Origin: Paeniglutamicibacter terrestris
GTDB lineage: Bacteria; Actinomycetota; Actinomycetes; Actinomycetales; Micrococcaceae
Direction: 5' to 3'
Length of the DNA: 64,000 nucleotides
Assembly (NCBI RefSeq): GCF_012271785.1
Contig: NZ_JAAWVT010000002.1
Coordinates: 310,001-374,000, forward strand
Each line of letters starts with the position of its first letter. Within the stretch, counting starts at the first letter, position 1. Position numbers and translations under genes: made by a program. The notes beneath the pieces were generated by a model that saw nothing but the letters and a program-made list of their open reading frames with translations, was not told the DNA's origin and did not search any database. Positions 44,904-53,824 of this stretch are shown piece by piece.

Positions 44904-45572
44904 CTAGCGACGCGGGATCAGAGCGGTGAGCTCGTAGTCGGCGAGCGAATCAAAGCGTGAGTAGAAGGCACTCACGGAGTGGAACACCCTGGGGGAGATG
45001 GCGCAGAGCAGCTCGTCAACGAGCGGCGTCACTTCCTTGAGTGCTTCCTTCGGTGCCACGGGGACGGCCACGACGATGCGCCCGGCGCCGGCCTCGCGCA
45101 TCAGCTCGATGGCAGCGCACATGGTGGCCCCGCTGGCCATGCCATCGTCAACCAGGATCACGGTGCGCTCGGCAACCTGCAGGACGCTCTGGCCGACCAG
45201 GCGGGCACGCAATTCCTCGAGTTCCTGCCGCGCGGTGGTTTCGACCTGGTCCAGGACGGCCTTTTCGAAGCGTAGCTGCGCGGAGTCCCAGACGCCCTCA
45301 ACGTACTTCAACGAGGTATGTTCGCCATAAGCGGCGATCGCGGCGAAGGCAATCTCGGTGCGTTCGGGCATCACCAGTCGACGCACCGCCAGGGCATCAA
45401 ACTGAAGTCCCAATCGGGTGGCAACCTCGGCTGCCACCGGTACCCCGCCGCGCAGCAGGCCAAGGACCAATGCGTTGGGGTCTTGAGCATAAGTTGCCAA
45501 GCCCACGGCCAAAAAAGTGCCGGCCGCCGTACGATCGTCAAAGCGGGTGGGGGCTATATGCTCGGTTGTCAT
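44904..45572 (-). CDS. Phosphoribosyltransferase-domain protein, copy 1
   Basis: A 222-residue type I PRTase-fold protein. The PRPP loop reads VILVDDGMASGATM and the N-terminal half has LVLGLLRGGVPVAAEVA. Such stand-alone proteins occur in many actinobacteria, with no proven substrate. The ATG is preceded by CACACT six bases upstream, giving a leaderless-type start. It is paralogous to the gene at 46798-47487. Confidence 0.85.
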   Translation of the reverse strand: MTTEHIAPTRFDDRTAAGTFLAVGLATYAQDPNALVLGLLRGGVPVAAEVATRLGLQFDALAVRRLVMPERTEIAFAAIAAYGEHTSLKYVEGVWDSAQLRFEKAVLDQVETTARQELEELRARLVGQSVLQVAERTVILVDDGMASGATMCAAIELMREAGAGRIVVAVPVAPKEALKEVTPLVDELLCAISPRVFHSVSAFYSRFDSLADYELTALIPRR

Positions 45573-46213
45573 CTCCTAAGTGTGCCCCAGTCACCTCCCG
45601 CGTGGTCACCCAGCCACGATCCACCTGCCCGCGGTCTTTTTTCCACGTGACGACCGATGATGCCAAAAAGGCGGCAGAAGTGGTGGTTGCTCGATTTTCC
45701 CGGGTGATTTCTCATGGGCCGGGTGCTGCCGGGCGCGCGAAGCCACCATCGTGGTTGCCCAGTTCCTTGCTGCCCCCACGGTGGTCTCAGGCGGAGCCTT
45801 CGGACAGGCGGCTCCTTCGAGTGCGAGGAGAACTGCACTGAGCACGCCATCAGTGATCCGCACGTAGCTCCACGTGAATCGCCAGACTTTTGTCATCGAA
45901 CCGGCGGCAAACGCGGTCTGGACACCCGATCGCCCAACCTTTACTGCGTTTTACGGTGTGCATGATCCGACCCATCGAAGCTCTTGGTTGAGATGGCGGA
46001 GAAATTTCGGGACCGAACTTCGCCGGGATGGCGCCGCACTGGTGATCGTCAAGATGACCAAGGGCGGCTCGCGCCCGACAGCCGCCCCAGCCGGGGGACC
46101 CTCCATTTTCTGACGTACGGGTGCAAGCTGTACTCCTGCTTGTTGCGTCGCGCGCACGCGCGCGCGAGGCAACGCGAGGCAACACGAACGCTGCTGAATT
46201 CCGGTCCGGGGAG
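45573..46213. other. Intergenic stretch, no gene supported
   Basis: About 640 bases. Several overlapping frames of 60-110 codons exist on both strands but all are Arg/Pro/Ser-rich and none has a good start. The stretch 46143-46185 is dense in alternating GC (CGCGCGCACGCGCGCGCG) with a repeated GCGAGGCAAC. It could form a GC hairpin but has no T-run. Confidence 0.4.
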
Positions 46214-46226
46214 CTAGCATGTGAGC

Positions 46227-46769
46227 ATGAAGCGAACGTGGACCCCGATCATGCTTGCGGTCGTGGCTGTTGCCTTGTCCGGATGCTCGACCGGTCCCGG
46301 CGAAGCCGATAGCTCTGCTCCCAGCGTGGTTTCACCAACCGACCAGCGCGGACCCACCACATCGAGCGCACCGAACCAGATGAGCTCGCCAACAGCTTCG
46401 CCGGAGACGAGCTCGCCGGTGTCCACCTCACCCGAGTCGAGCTCATCGAGCCCATCGCCTGGAGTTGATACCAACGCAGCGGTCATCGGCCAATGGGGCG
46501 GCGCCACGGAAGGTTCCCCGGTGCTGTGGTTCGCTCCGGAAGGTTACTTTAATGGCAACGATGGGTGCAACTCGTTAAACGGCACCTGGACCGGTGCCGG
46601 GATGACGTTCGAGCTGCGCGAGATGACCATGACGTTGGTTGCTTGTCTCGGCATGGACACCTGGCTGTCGGGCGCCGCCGTCGTGAGGGTAGACGGAGAA
46701 ACGCTACGGGTCAGCGACAAGAATGGTGTGGAGATCGGCACGCTGCCGCGGCTCAACGTCGCCGGCTAA
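46227..46769 (+). CDS. Lipoprotein with META/HslJ-like domain
   Basis: A 180-residue predicted lipoprotein. The N-terminal signal ends in the lipobox LSGC. A Ser/Thr/Pro-rich spacer of about 60 residues follows, then a small beta domain with GYFNGNDGCNSLNGTWTG and LVACLGMDTW, as in META (DUF306/HslJ) proteins. Function unknown; probably anchored outside the membrane. The ATG at 46227 has TAGCAT ending six bases upstream (leaderless); GTG 46221 is an alternative. It lies between two phosphoribosyltransferase genes. Confidence 0.83.
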   Translation: MKRTWTPIMLAVVAVALSGCSTGPGEADSSAPSVVSPTDQRGPTTSSAPNQMSSPTASPETSSPVSTSPESSSSSPSPGVDTNAAVIGQWGGATEGSPVLWFAPEGYFNGNDGCNSLNGTWTGAGMTFELREMTMTLVACLGMDTWLSGAAVVRVDGETLRVSDKNGVEIGTLPRLNVAG

Positions 46770-46797
46770 ATCAACTGATTCTCTTCGGGCACCGCGT

Positions 46798-47487
46798 CTA
46801 GAATCGAGGCCCGCCGGCATGGCGGGTTTCTCGCGCTGTATGCAGAAGCTGGAGCACTTCTTCCTCGGTGACCTGTGAAAAGTCGGCATAGTGTGCGCCA
46901 ACGGAGGAAAAATCCGGTGGGGAAATGAGCACCGTAGCGGCCGACGCCCCGGCCAGGGGATGGATCAGGTTGGACGGTGCCACGGGAACGGCGGTGATGA
47001 TTTCCCGGGCGCCATATTGTGCCGCCGCTTCCAGGGCAGCGCGCATGGTGGCCCCGGTAGCCAACCCGTCATCACAGAGCACCACCGTGCGGCCGGTGAG
47101 ATCGGGGGCGAAGCTGGCAAAGAGCTTGGCCAAGCGCTCGAGCTCGAGCGCGGCGCGAGTTTCCACACCCCGTAAGTCGGTGTCCGATACCAGATCTAGA
47201 GCCATCCGGTACACCCGCGGCACCAGGTATCTCCCGTGCGCCGAACCGTAGGTTGCGATGGCTCCGAATGCGAGCTCTTGCTGTCCCGGAACCCCCAGCT
47301 TGCGAACCGCTAGGGCCCCGAGTTTCGCATCCAGCCGCTGGGCCAGCGCCGCAGCCACCGGCACTCCGCCACGTAACAGCCCCAGCACCACGCCTGATCC
47401 GTTCACTCCCTGGGCGGCTAAAACCTCGCCGAGCGCAGTGCCTGCCTGCGCCCGATCCTGGAAGCGCAATCCCGCATGCTTACCCAT
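46798..47487 (-). CDS. Phosphoribosyltransferase-domain protein, copy 2
   Basis: A 229-residue paralogue of the 44904-45572 protein. The PRPP loop is VVLCDDGLATGATM and the N-terminal half has VVLGLLRGGVPVAAALA. The ATG at 47487 follows CACACT by six bases on the minus strand, the same box as in copy 1, so the two may be controlled alike. The frame to 47571 would add 28 residues without support. Confidence 0.85.
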   Translation of the reverse strand: MGKHAGLRFQDRAQAGTALGEVLAAQGVNGSGVVLGLLRGGVPVAAALAQRLDAKLGALAVRKLGVPGQQELAFGAIATYGSAHGRYLVPRVYRMALDLVSDTDLRGVETRAALELERLAKLFASFAPDLTGRTVVLCDDGLATGATMRAALEAAAQYGAREIITAVPVAPSNLIHPLAGASAATVLISPPDFSSVGAHYADFSQVTEEEVLQLLHTARETRHAGGPRF

Positions 47488-47671
47488 GGTCTTAGTGTGA
47501 TCGGGTTCCCGGGGTGAGTGAAGGCCAAGCTGGGCACGAGGACGTCCAAGTTCGTTGTTCCTCTCCGACATCCGATGACTTCATGCGCACCGGAGAGTAG
47601 CGTGAGGTCGACAGATTTGTACGCTTTTATACCAGCCAGAGAGTTAGCCACACGCCGTCGAAGGGCTCATT

Positions 47672-48232
47672 ATGTCCAAGTTGATTTACACCTTTCTCGC
47701 CTCGCTGGACGGCTATATTGCCGACGAGTCAGGGGACTTCGGGTGGGCGTACCCGGGCGAAGAGGTGCTGGACTTTATCAACATTTCCGAGCGCGATGTG
47801 GGCACCTACCTCTACGGGCGCACCATGTATGAAATGATGATCGGCTGGGAAACCGACCCCGAATATGCCGCTGCATCGGAAGGGAACGCAGAGTTTGCAC
47901 GGATCTGGCAGGCTGCCGACAAGATCGTCTTCTCGCACACACTTGAGGCGGTGTCCACCAAGCGCACAGTGCTGGAGCGCAATTTTGATCCCGATCGGGT
48001 CCGGGGCATCAAGGCGTCGGCCGGGCATGACCTCGGTATTTCCGGTGCGGACGTGGCCGCCTCGGCATGGCGCGCGCAACTCATCGACGAGGTCCAGATC
48101 TATGTGGCCCCGATGCTCGTCGGGGGCGGAAAACGGATGTTCCCCAACGGTGTTCATCAAGCCCTGCAGCTGCTTGAAGAACGTCGCTTCGGCAACGGCA
48201 TGGTCTTCCTGCGCTACGCCGTGGAGCACTAA
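47672..48232 (+). CDS. Dihydrofolate reductase family (RibD C-terminal domain) protein
   Basis: A 186-residue RibD-C-like protein: LIYTFLASLDGYIADESGDF, YLYGRTMYEMM, KIVFSHTLEAV, DEVQIYVAPMLVGGGKRMF. NADPH-dependent reductase fold, substrate unknown. It is distinct in sequence from the other copy at 42.3 kb, so the two are separate family members and not a recent duplication. Monocistronic, with a terminator downstream. Confidence 0.88.
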   Translation: MSKLIYTFLASLDGYIADESGDFGWAYPGEEVLDFINISERDVGTYLYGRTMYEMMIGWETDPEYAAASEGNAEFARIWQAADKIVFSHTLEAVSTKRTVLERNFDPDRVRGIKASAGHDLGISGADVAASAWRAQLIDEVQIYVAPMLVGGGKRMFPNGVHQALQLLEERRFGNGMVFLRYAVEH

Positions 48233-48298
48233 GCACGGGAGAGCGAAAACGAAGGTAGGGCGATGGCGGGCAGGGGCTAAGGGGCACATGCGCAGCAA

Positions 48299-48352
48299 GG
48301 GGCCGGTCCTTCAATGATGCATCAACCGATGAATCACCGAAGGACCGACCCC
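48299..48352. terminator. Bidirectional terminator between reductase gene and hpa operon
   Basis: GGGGCCGGTCCTTC (48299-48312) pairs with GAAGGACCGACCCC (48339-48352), one G-T pair, across a 26-base loop. No strong T-run. It separates convergent transcripts. Confidence 0.65.
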
Positions 48353-48368
48353 CTGCCGGATGAGCTGC

Positions 48369-49478
48369 CTAGACCTGGTTGCCCATCTTGAAACCGATTT
48401 CCTCGCCCGGATCTCCGGTCATGGCATCGCCCGGAGCCCGGGTGTAGGAGAAGCCGTCGGCCCCAACTGTCACTGCCATCTCTGAGCTGTCGGTACGCTT
48501 GAGGACTTCGCGGACGTTGCCGTCCAGATCAAGGACCTTGGACGCCTCGGTGTACCAGGACGGAACCACGGGGTTGCCCCACCAGTCGCGACGCTGGTTA
48601 TCGTGGACATCCCAGGTGATGACCGGGTTGTCCGGATCTCCGGTGTAGTAGTCCTGGGTGTAGATCTCGATGCGGTGATCATCCGGATCCAGGATGTAGA
48701 GGTAGAACGCGTTGGAGACGCCGTGGCGTCCCGGGCCGCGCTCGATACGATCCGAGATGCGCAGGGCACCCATCTTGTCGCAGATCTGAATGATGTTGTG
48801 CTTCTCGTGGGTGGAGAAGGCCACGTGGTGCAGGCGCGGACCATCGCCCCCGGTCAGGGCGGTGTCATGGACGGTGCCCTTGCGCTGCATCCAGGCCGCG
48901 TAGGTGGTGCCCTCTTCGTCCTGAATGTCTTCGGTGACGCGGAAGCCCAAATCTTCGAGGTACGCCCGGCCCCGCGGAACATCGGGGGTCACCTGGTTGA
49001 AGTGATCCAAGCGGACCAGCTCACCTGCGGAGTACAGGTCATAGCGCATGTGCAGGCGTTCCACGTGGGTGGTCTCGAAGAAGAACTCGTAGGGGAAGCC
49101 CAACGGATCCTCCACGCGCAGTGCATCGCCGATGCCGCGGACAAAGCCTTCCTTGCGACGCTCGGTGCGGCAGCCCAGTTCCTTGTAGTAGGCCTCGGCG
49201 GCGTCAACTTCCTCGTTGGAACGTACACGGAAGGCCATGGCCTTCAGCGCTGCGACCGGACCCAGGGTCAGGACTAGGTTGTGGTGGATGAACTCTTCGA
49301 AGGAGCGCAGGTAGATCTGCGTGTCATCCTCGTAGGAAACGTGCAGGCCCAGGACATCGACGTAGAACTTACGCGAGGCGGCCAGATCGGTGACAACCAG
49401 TTCGGCGTAGGCGCAGCGCAGGATGTCCGGTGCCGGAACCGATGGGGTGGGAATGGGGTTTGCTGGTGACTTCGTCAT
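48369..49478 (-). CDS. hpaD: 3,4-dihydroxyphenylacetate (homoprotocatechuate) 2,3-dioxygenase
   Basis: A 369-residue type I extradiol dioxygenase that opens the homoprotocatechuate ring to 5-carboxymethyl-2-hydroxymuconate semialdehyde. It strongly resembles Arthrobacter MndD (Mn-dependent) and Brevibacterium fuscum HPCD (Fe-dependent). The metal ligands His159 (RLDHFNQ), His218 (LHHVAF) and Glu271 (HRIEIYTQD) and the acid-base His204 (TVHDTAL) are all in place, each offset by four from HPCD numbering. Whether it uses Mn or Fe cannot be read from sequence. Last gene of the operon; GAAGGAG precedes the ATG. Confidence 0.95.
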   Translation of the reverse strand: MTKSPANPIPTPSVPAPDILRCAYAELVVTDLAASRKFYVDVLGLHVSYEDDTQIYLRSFEEFIHHNLVLTLGPVAALKAMAFRVRSNEEVDAAEAYYKELGCRTERRKEGFVRGIGDALRVEDPLGFPYEFFFETTHVERLHMRYDLYSAGELVRLDHFNQVTPDVPRGRAYLEDLGFRVTEDIQDEEGTTYAAWMQRKGTVHDTALTGGDGPRLHHVAFSTHEKHNIIQICDKMGALRISDRIERGPGRHGVSNAFYLYILDPDDHRIEIYTQDYYTGDPDNPVITWDVHDNQRRDWWGNPVVPSWYTEASKVLDLDGNVREVLKRTDSSEMAVTVGADGFSYTRAPGDAMTGDPGEEIGFKMGNQV

Positions 49479-49526
49479 AATGGGTTCGCTCCTTCGCGAA
49501 AAAATATTTGGGGAGGGGGGAGGAAA

Positions 49527-51032
49527 CTAGGCGCCGAACTTGGGGGTGTGAACCTCACCGAGGGTGATGTGCACTGCCTGCTGGTCGGTGTAGAAATCGA
49601 TGGAGCGGTAGCCGCCCTCATGTCCAAGGCCCGAGGCCTTCACTCCGCCGAAGGGGGAGCGCAAGTCACGTACGTTGTGGCTGTTGAGCCACACCATGCC
49701 GGCCTCGACGTCCTGAGCGAAGTTGTGCGCGCGCTTCAAATCGTTGGTCCAGATGTAGGCGGCCAGTCCGTACCTGGTGTTGTTCGCCAGCTCGAGGGCT
49801 TCTTCGTCGGTGTCGAACGGGGTGATCGCCACGACGGGGCCGAAGATTTCTTCCTGGAAGATGCGTGCATCCGGAGCCACATCGACAAATACCGTCGGGG
49901 CGACGTAGGAGCCGTTTTCCTGGCCCTCGGGCAGATTCTCCGGGCGTCCACCGCCGGCCACCACGCGACCCTCGGACTTGCCGATCTCCACGTAGCTCAT
50001 GACCTTGTCATAGTGCTCCGGGTGGACCAGCGCGCCGACCTGCGTGGCCGGATCGTGCGGGTCGCCCACGGTGATGCTCTTGGCGCGGGCCGCATAAGCC
50101 TCAACGAACTTGTTGTAGATCGGGCGCTGTACCAAGATGCGGGAACCGGCGGTGCAGCGCTCGCCGTTCAGGGAGAAGACACCGAAGAGCGTGGAGTCGA
50201 TGGCCGCGTCGAAGTCGGCATCGGCAAACACGATCGCCGGGGACTTGCCGCCCAGCTCCATGGACATGCCCTTGAGGTTCTCCGCGCAGTTGCGGAAGAT
50301 CAGCTGGCCCGTGGAGGATTCGCCCGTGAAGGAGATCAGCGGGACCTTGGGATGCTTGACCAGTGCGTCGCCGGCTTCCTCGCCGATGCCGTTGACCAGG
50401 TTGAAGACGCCTGCCGGCAGGCCGGCCTCCTCGAAGATGGTGGCCCACAGGGATGCTGAGAGCGGGGTGAACTCGGCCGGCTTGAGCACCACGGTGCAAC
50501 CGGAAGCGATGGACGGGGCCAGCTTCCAGGACTCGAGCATGAACGGGGTGTTCCACGGGGTGATCAGCCCGGCAACGCCGATCGGCTTGCGGTTCACGTA
50601 GTTCAGCTGCGAACCCGGGACCTTCAGCGCGGTGTCATGCTGGGCGACGATCAAATCGGCGAAGAAGCGGAAGTTCTCCGCGGCACGCTGTGCTTGGCCG
50701 CGGGCCTGGGTGATCGGCAGGCCGGTGTCGAAGGTTTCCATTTCCGCCAGGCGGTCTTCCTGGGCGACGACCGCGTCGGCGATCTTGTACAGGACCTTGG
50801 CGCGGGCACGCGGGCTCATGGTGGGCCACGGGCCGTTTTTGAAGGCCTCGGTGGCCGCAGCGACGGCCGCATCGATGTCTGCCTTTTGGCCAGCGGCAGC
50901 GGTGGCGTAATTGGTGTTGGTCACCGGATCCAGGACGTCAAAGGTTTCCCCGCCGATGGAGTCAACGAATTGTCCACCAATGTAGTGCTGCAGGTGGGTC
51001 GGGAGGTTCTCGGGAACGAAGTGCTTGCTCAT
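49527..51032 (-). CDS. hpaE: 5-carboxymethyl-2-hydroxymuconate semialdehyde dehydrogenase
   Basis: A 501-residue NAD-dependent aldehyde dehydrogenase, the next step after HpaD. The catalytic Glu in SMELGGKSP and Cys in NGERCTAGSR are present, with SFTGESSTGQ for NAD binding. Product is assigned from its place beside hpaD; other ALDH substrates are possible. The ATG at 51032 follows AAGGAGAG; the frame to 51170 reads through the spacer. Confidence 0.93.
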   Translation of the reverse strand: MSKHFVPENLPTHLQHYIGGQFVDSIGGETFDVLDPVTNTNYATAAAGQKADIDAAVAAATEAFKNGPWPTMSPRARAKVLYKIADAVVAQEDRLAEMETFDTGLPITQARGQAQRAAENFRFFADLIVAQHDTALKVPGSQLNYVNRKPIGVAGLITPWNTPFMLESWKLAPSIASGCTVVLKPAEFTPLSASLWATIFEEAGLPAGVFNLVNGIGEEAGDALVKHPKVPLISFTGESSTGQLIFRNCAENLKGMSMELGGKSPAIVFADADFDAAIDSTLFGVFSLNGERCTAGSRILVQRPIYNKFVEAYAARAKSITVGDPHDPATQVGALVHPEHYDKVMSYVEIGKSEGRVVAGGGRPENLPEGQENGSYVAPTVFVDVAPDARIFQEEIFGPVVAITPFDTDEEALELANNTRYGLAAYIWTNDLKRAHNFAQDVEAGMVWLNSHNVRDLRSPFGGVKASGLGHEGGYRSIDFYTDQQAVHITLGEVHTPKFGA

Positions 51033-51087
51033 ATGTTCTCTCCTTGCTGGTAAGTGTGATGGCGGCGGGTTATCCCGCGCCGGTTCT

Positions 51088-51747
51088 TTAAAGCGGTGAG
51101 GCCGGAAGGCTGGCCGCCGCGAGGTAGGCGTTGAGTGTTCTGGTGCGGTGGGCCCGAGCTGCCTGTTCAATCTCGGCGGCCGGGGCCTTGGCTTCGATCA
51201 GATCCAGGATCTGTTCGTGTTCCTTCACCGATTCCCTGGCGCGGCCGGGGATGTGGGTGAACGATGAGGAGCGCATGAGCGACATCCGGTTCCACCCGCG
51301 GTGCACCAGATCCAGAATGTGCGGATTGGGGCAATGCTGGTAGAGCACCTGGTGGAACTCGTTATTCAGTTCGGTAAATCGGGTGGCATCAAAATCGAGC
51401 AACAACTCGCTCATGATCTGGTTGATGGCCCGGGCTGCGGCCAGCTGCCCGGCATCAACAAACGGTGCACTCAGGGCCGTGGCCGCACCCTCGATGATGG
51501 CCAGGGTTTGCATGGTGTGCAGGTACAGTGCGGCATCGGTGGTCACCACGGTGGCTCCGACGTTGCGTTCGAATGTCACCAGGCCTTCTGCTTCCAGACG
51601 CCGGATGGCTTCGCGTACCGGGACCACCGAGCAGCCAAGTTCCGCCGCGATGGTGCCCAGCACCAGTCGGTAGCCGGGGGTGAAGGCGCCCTCGGTGATC
51701 CGCTCGTGCAGCAGCCGGTAGGCCGACTCTGATTTACTCGGGGCCAT
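51088..51747 (-). CDS. GntR family regulator (FCD domain) of the hpa operon
   Basis: A 219-residue regulator. The N-terminal winged helix is YRLLHERITEGAFTPGYRL and CSVVPVREAIRRLEAEGLV; the C-terminal all-helical FCD domain carries metal/effector-binding His residues (NNEFHQVLYQHC, KEHEQILDLI). It is encoded inside the operon between the FAH-RraA fusion (6 bases upstream) and hpaE, so it is co-expressed with its probable targets. Its likely operator is the ATCGTATACGAT palindrome at 53283. Confidence 0.92.
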   Translation of the reverse strand: MAPSKSESAYRLLHERITEGAFTPGYRLVLGTIAAELGCSVVPVREAIRRLEAEGLVTFERNVGATVVTTDAALYLHTMQTLAIIEGAATALSAPFVDAGQLAAARAINQIMSELLLDFDATRFTELNNEFHQVLYQHCPNPHILDLVHRGWNRMSLMRSSSFTHIPGRARESVKEHEQILDLIEAKAPAAEIEQAARAHRTRTLNAYLAAASLPASPL

Positions 51748-51753
51748 GGCGGC

Positions 51754-53259
51754 CTAGATTTCCGGTTCGCCGTCGGCGACCCACGCGTTGTACTTGGCTT
51801 TCCAGTCGGCGTTCATCGGGAACAGGCCCTTGATCTGGTTGCCGTTTTTCACGTTCAGGAACACGAAGGTGTCCTGGCGTTCGGATTCGACGACCTCGTC
51901 GGCGATCTCCGCTGCCAGGTGCGGTGGGATGACCAGGATGCCATCGGCATCGGCGATCACGATGTCCCCGGGGACGATGGTGGTGCCACCGCAGCCCACT
52001 GCCACGTCGGTGTCCCACGGCACGTGCTTGCGTCCGAGCACCGCGGGGTGTGCACCGTTGTGGAAGGTGGGAATGTCCAGGGCTGCGACGGCGTCAAGGT
52101 CGCGCACGCCGCCGTCGGTGATGATGGCCTCGGCGCCGCGCACCTGGGTGCGCATCGCCAAGATGTCACCTAAGGTGCCCGAGCCCTTTTCGCCGCGGGC
52201 CTCCATGACGAGAATTTCACCGGGGCCGATGTCGTCGATGACGCGCTTCTGGGCGTTGTAGCCGCCACCGTGCGTCTTGAACAGGTCCTCACGGTTCGGT
52301 ACATAGCGCAGGGTCCGGGCGGTGCCGATGACCTTCTTCATGCCCTTGGTGGCCTGCAGCCCGTCCACCGAAACGTTGTTCAGCCCGCGCTTGCGCAGTG
52401 CACCGGAAATGGTGGCGGTGGCTACCGAGAGCAGCTTGGCCTTGACCTCGTCGGTCAGGGCCTGCTTGCCGGTGATCGGAGCATCGATGCCAGCTGCGGC
52501 GGCGGTGCCGAAGGCATCAATCTTGTCGGCGTCGGTGATCTTGGGCTGGTTGCCGAACGCCGCGAACGTCTCGGTACCCTCGATGACGGTGGTGGACAGG
52601 CGCCCGGTGGACAGGCCCGCTGCCTCGTCGTCGACCTGGATTTCCACAACATCGCCCGGGACGATGACCGAAGAACCCGCCGGAGTGCCGGTGAGGATCA
52701 CATCTCCTGCCTTCAGGGTCATCTGCTGAGAAAGGTCGGCAACAATCTGTGCAAAGGAGAAGATCAATTCGGCGGTGGAGGCATCCTGGGCGATCTCGCC
52801 GTTGACCCAGGTGCGGATGCGCAGAGCGGCGGGATTCAGGGCGGCTGCCGGCAAGAGAACCGGGCCGAGTGGGGTGTAGCCGTCACCGGACTTGGAGCGA
52901 ATATTCGATCCCTTGTCGGCGTATTTCATGTCATACACGCCCAGATCGTTGGACGCGCTGACGTGTCCGACGTGGCTCCAAGCGTCCTCGATGGACACGC
53001 GGCGGGCGTCGGTGCCGATGATCAGCGCGATTTCGCCTTCGAAGGCGAGCAGTTCGGTGCCGGCGGGACGTTCGACGGTGGCGCCGGTGACTGCCAGCGA
53101 GGAGGAAGCCTTCATGAAGTACGACGGGAAGGCGGGGGTACGTCCGCGCTGGGCGGCCCGTGAGGAGTAGGAGAGATGAACAGCAAGGACCTTGCCTGCA
53201 GCATCGAAGATGCTCTGGTCGACCTTGACCAATTCGGTGGCTGTGGCTTCTTCGCTCAC
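51754..53259 (-). CDS. hpaG: Fumarylacetoacetate hydrolase domain fused to RraA-like aldolase domain
   Basis: A 501-residue two-domain protein, first gene of the hpa operon. Residues about 20-230 are an FAH/HpaG-type domain (FEGEIALIIG with the metal Glu pair, ASNDLGVYDMKY, LTGTPAGSSV). In HpaG this fold decarboxylates or isomerises the ring-cleavage product. Residues about 275-490 match RraA-like class II aldolases, with an intact D-X20-R-D motif (Asp365, Arg386, Asp387) and ITDGGVRDLDAV. The GTG at 53259 is fixed by AGGAGG six bases upstream. The fused aldolase half may do the job of a missing hpaI. Confidence 0.88.
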   Translation of the reverse strand: MSEEATATELVKVDQSIFDAAGKVLAVHLSYSSRAAQRGRTPAFPSYFMKASSSLAVTGATVERPAGTELLAFEGEIALIIGTDARRVSIEDAWSHVGHVSASNDLGVYDMKYADKGSNIRSKSGDGYTPLGPVLLPAAALNPAALRIRTWVNGEIAQDASTAELIFSFAQIVADLSQQMTLKAGDVILTGTPAGSSVIVPGDVVEIQVDDEAAGLSTGRLSTTVIEGTETFAAFGNQPKITDADKIDAFGTAAAAGIDAPITGKQALTDEVKAKLLSVATATISGALRKRGLNNVSVDGLQATKGMKKVIGTARTLRYVPNREDLFKTHGGGYNAQKRVIDDIGPGEILVMEARGEKGSGTLGDILAMRTQVRGAEAIITDGGVRDLDAVAALDIPTFHNGAHPAVLGRKHVPWDTDVAVGCGGTTIVPGDIVIADADGILVIPPHLAAEIADEVVESERQDTFVFLNVKNGNQIKGLFPMNADWKAKYNAWVADGEPEI

Positions 53260-53282
53260 GGGTTCCTCCTGTTGTGTATGAA

Positions 53283-53294
53283 ATCGTATACGAT
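53283..53294. promoter_or_regulatory. Palindromic operator of the hpa GntR regulator
   Basis: ATCGTATACGAT is a perfect 12-bp palindrome 24 bases before the hpa operon start codon. Its GTATAC core is typical of FCD-type GntR operators. Binding there would block the operon, and the regulator is itself the second gene. Confidence 0.65.
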
Positions 53295-53299
53295 CCAGT

Positions 53300-53824
53300 G
53301 TGATGCGGATCTCCACGGATGTCAAGGCGCTGGCTCAAGATTCTTTCCGTCGGGTTGAACGCTGGCGTGCTGAGCCCCAGAAATGCCGAAAAATCGGGGC
53401 TGGGGAGGGTTCGGAAAAGACTCCCCATTCTCTTTTCCGATTCGCGTCACGATCCAGATGAACGTGTGTCTTCGCTAGTTAAAGCCGGTCGATGTAGCCC
53501 ATCTCCGCGGAAGCACAATGTACAAAAGACGCTCCTGCCCGCTGGGGGAGACGTCGAGGTTTGGCTGCGTGCCGATTAAACGACGTTGGCAAGGTGATCT
53601 GCCCATGGGTGATCTCCACTCCTTGGGGGAGAGGAGAACTTCCGCGAAGACGCTGGGGCCTCGGGGGTCCCTCGATGTGAGAAACGGCAGGATCTAGGTT
53701 CCGTGGGGGATCCAGAACCTGCCGTTTTCGTGGGCGGCGGCGGCTCCGCAGGTCAAAGTATCGGTGCGCCATGGCAGTGTGTGCGCCAACCATCGTTCCC
53801 CTTATAGCCCAGGAGCCAACAGAC
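53300..53824. other. Intergenic stretch with two hairpins, no gene supported
   Basis: About 520 bases. A 9-bp hairpin, CGGAAAAGA with TCTTTTCCG, lies at 53412-53440. A larger one is listed separately at 53683. No frame looks coding. The region may hold a small RNA or the remains of a gene. Confidence 0.35.
53683..53735 (+). terminator. Orphan terminator-like hairpin
   Basis: AACGGCAGG and its neighbours pair with the complementary arm ending CCTGCCGTT, followed by TTTCG. The pairing extends for about 19 bases with a few mismatches. No plus-strand gene ends upstream of it within 5 kb, so if it is a terminator it would serve an unrecognised transcript starting after 53300. Confidence 0.45.

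Noticed and set aside
46143-46175. GC-alternating stretch with hairpin potential
   Set aside because: The arms pair only imperfectly and there is no T-run or nearby gene end on a consistent strand; kept as a composition note, not called as a terminator.
52270-53163. A 297-codon plus-strand frame opposite the FAH-RraA gene
   Set aside because: The opposite strand carries two recognisable domains and a perfect ribosome binding site, so this frame is a shadow.
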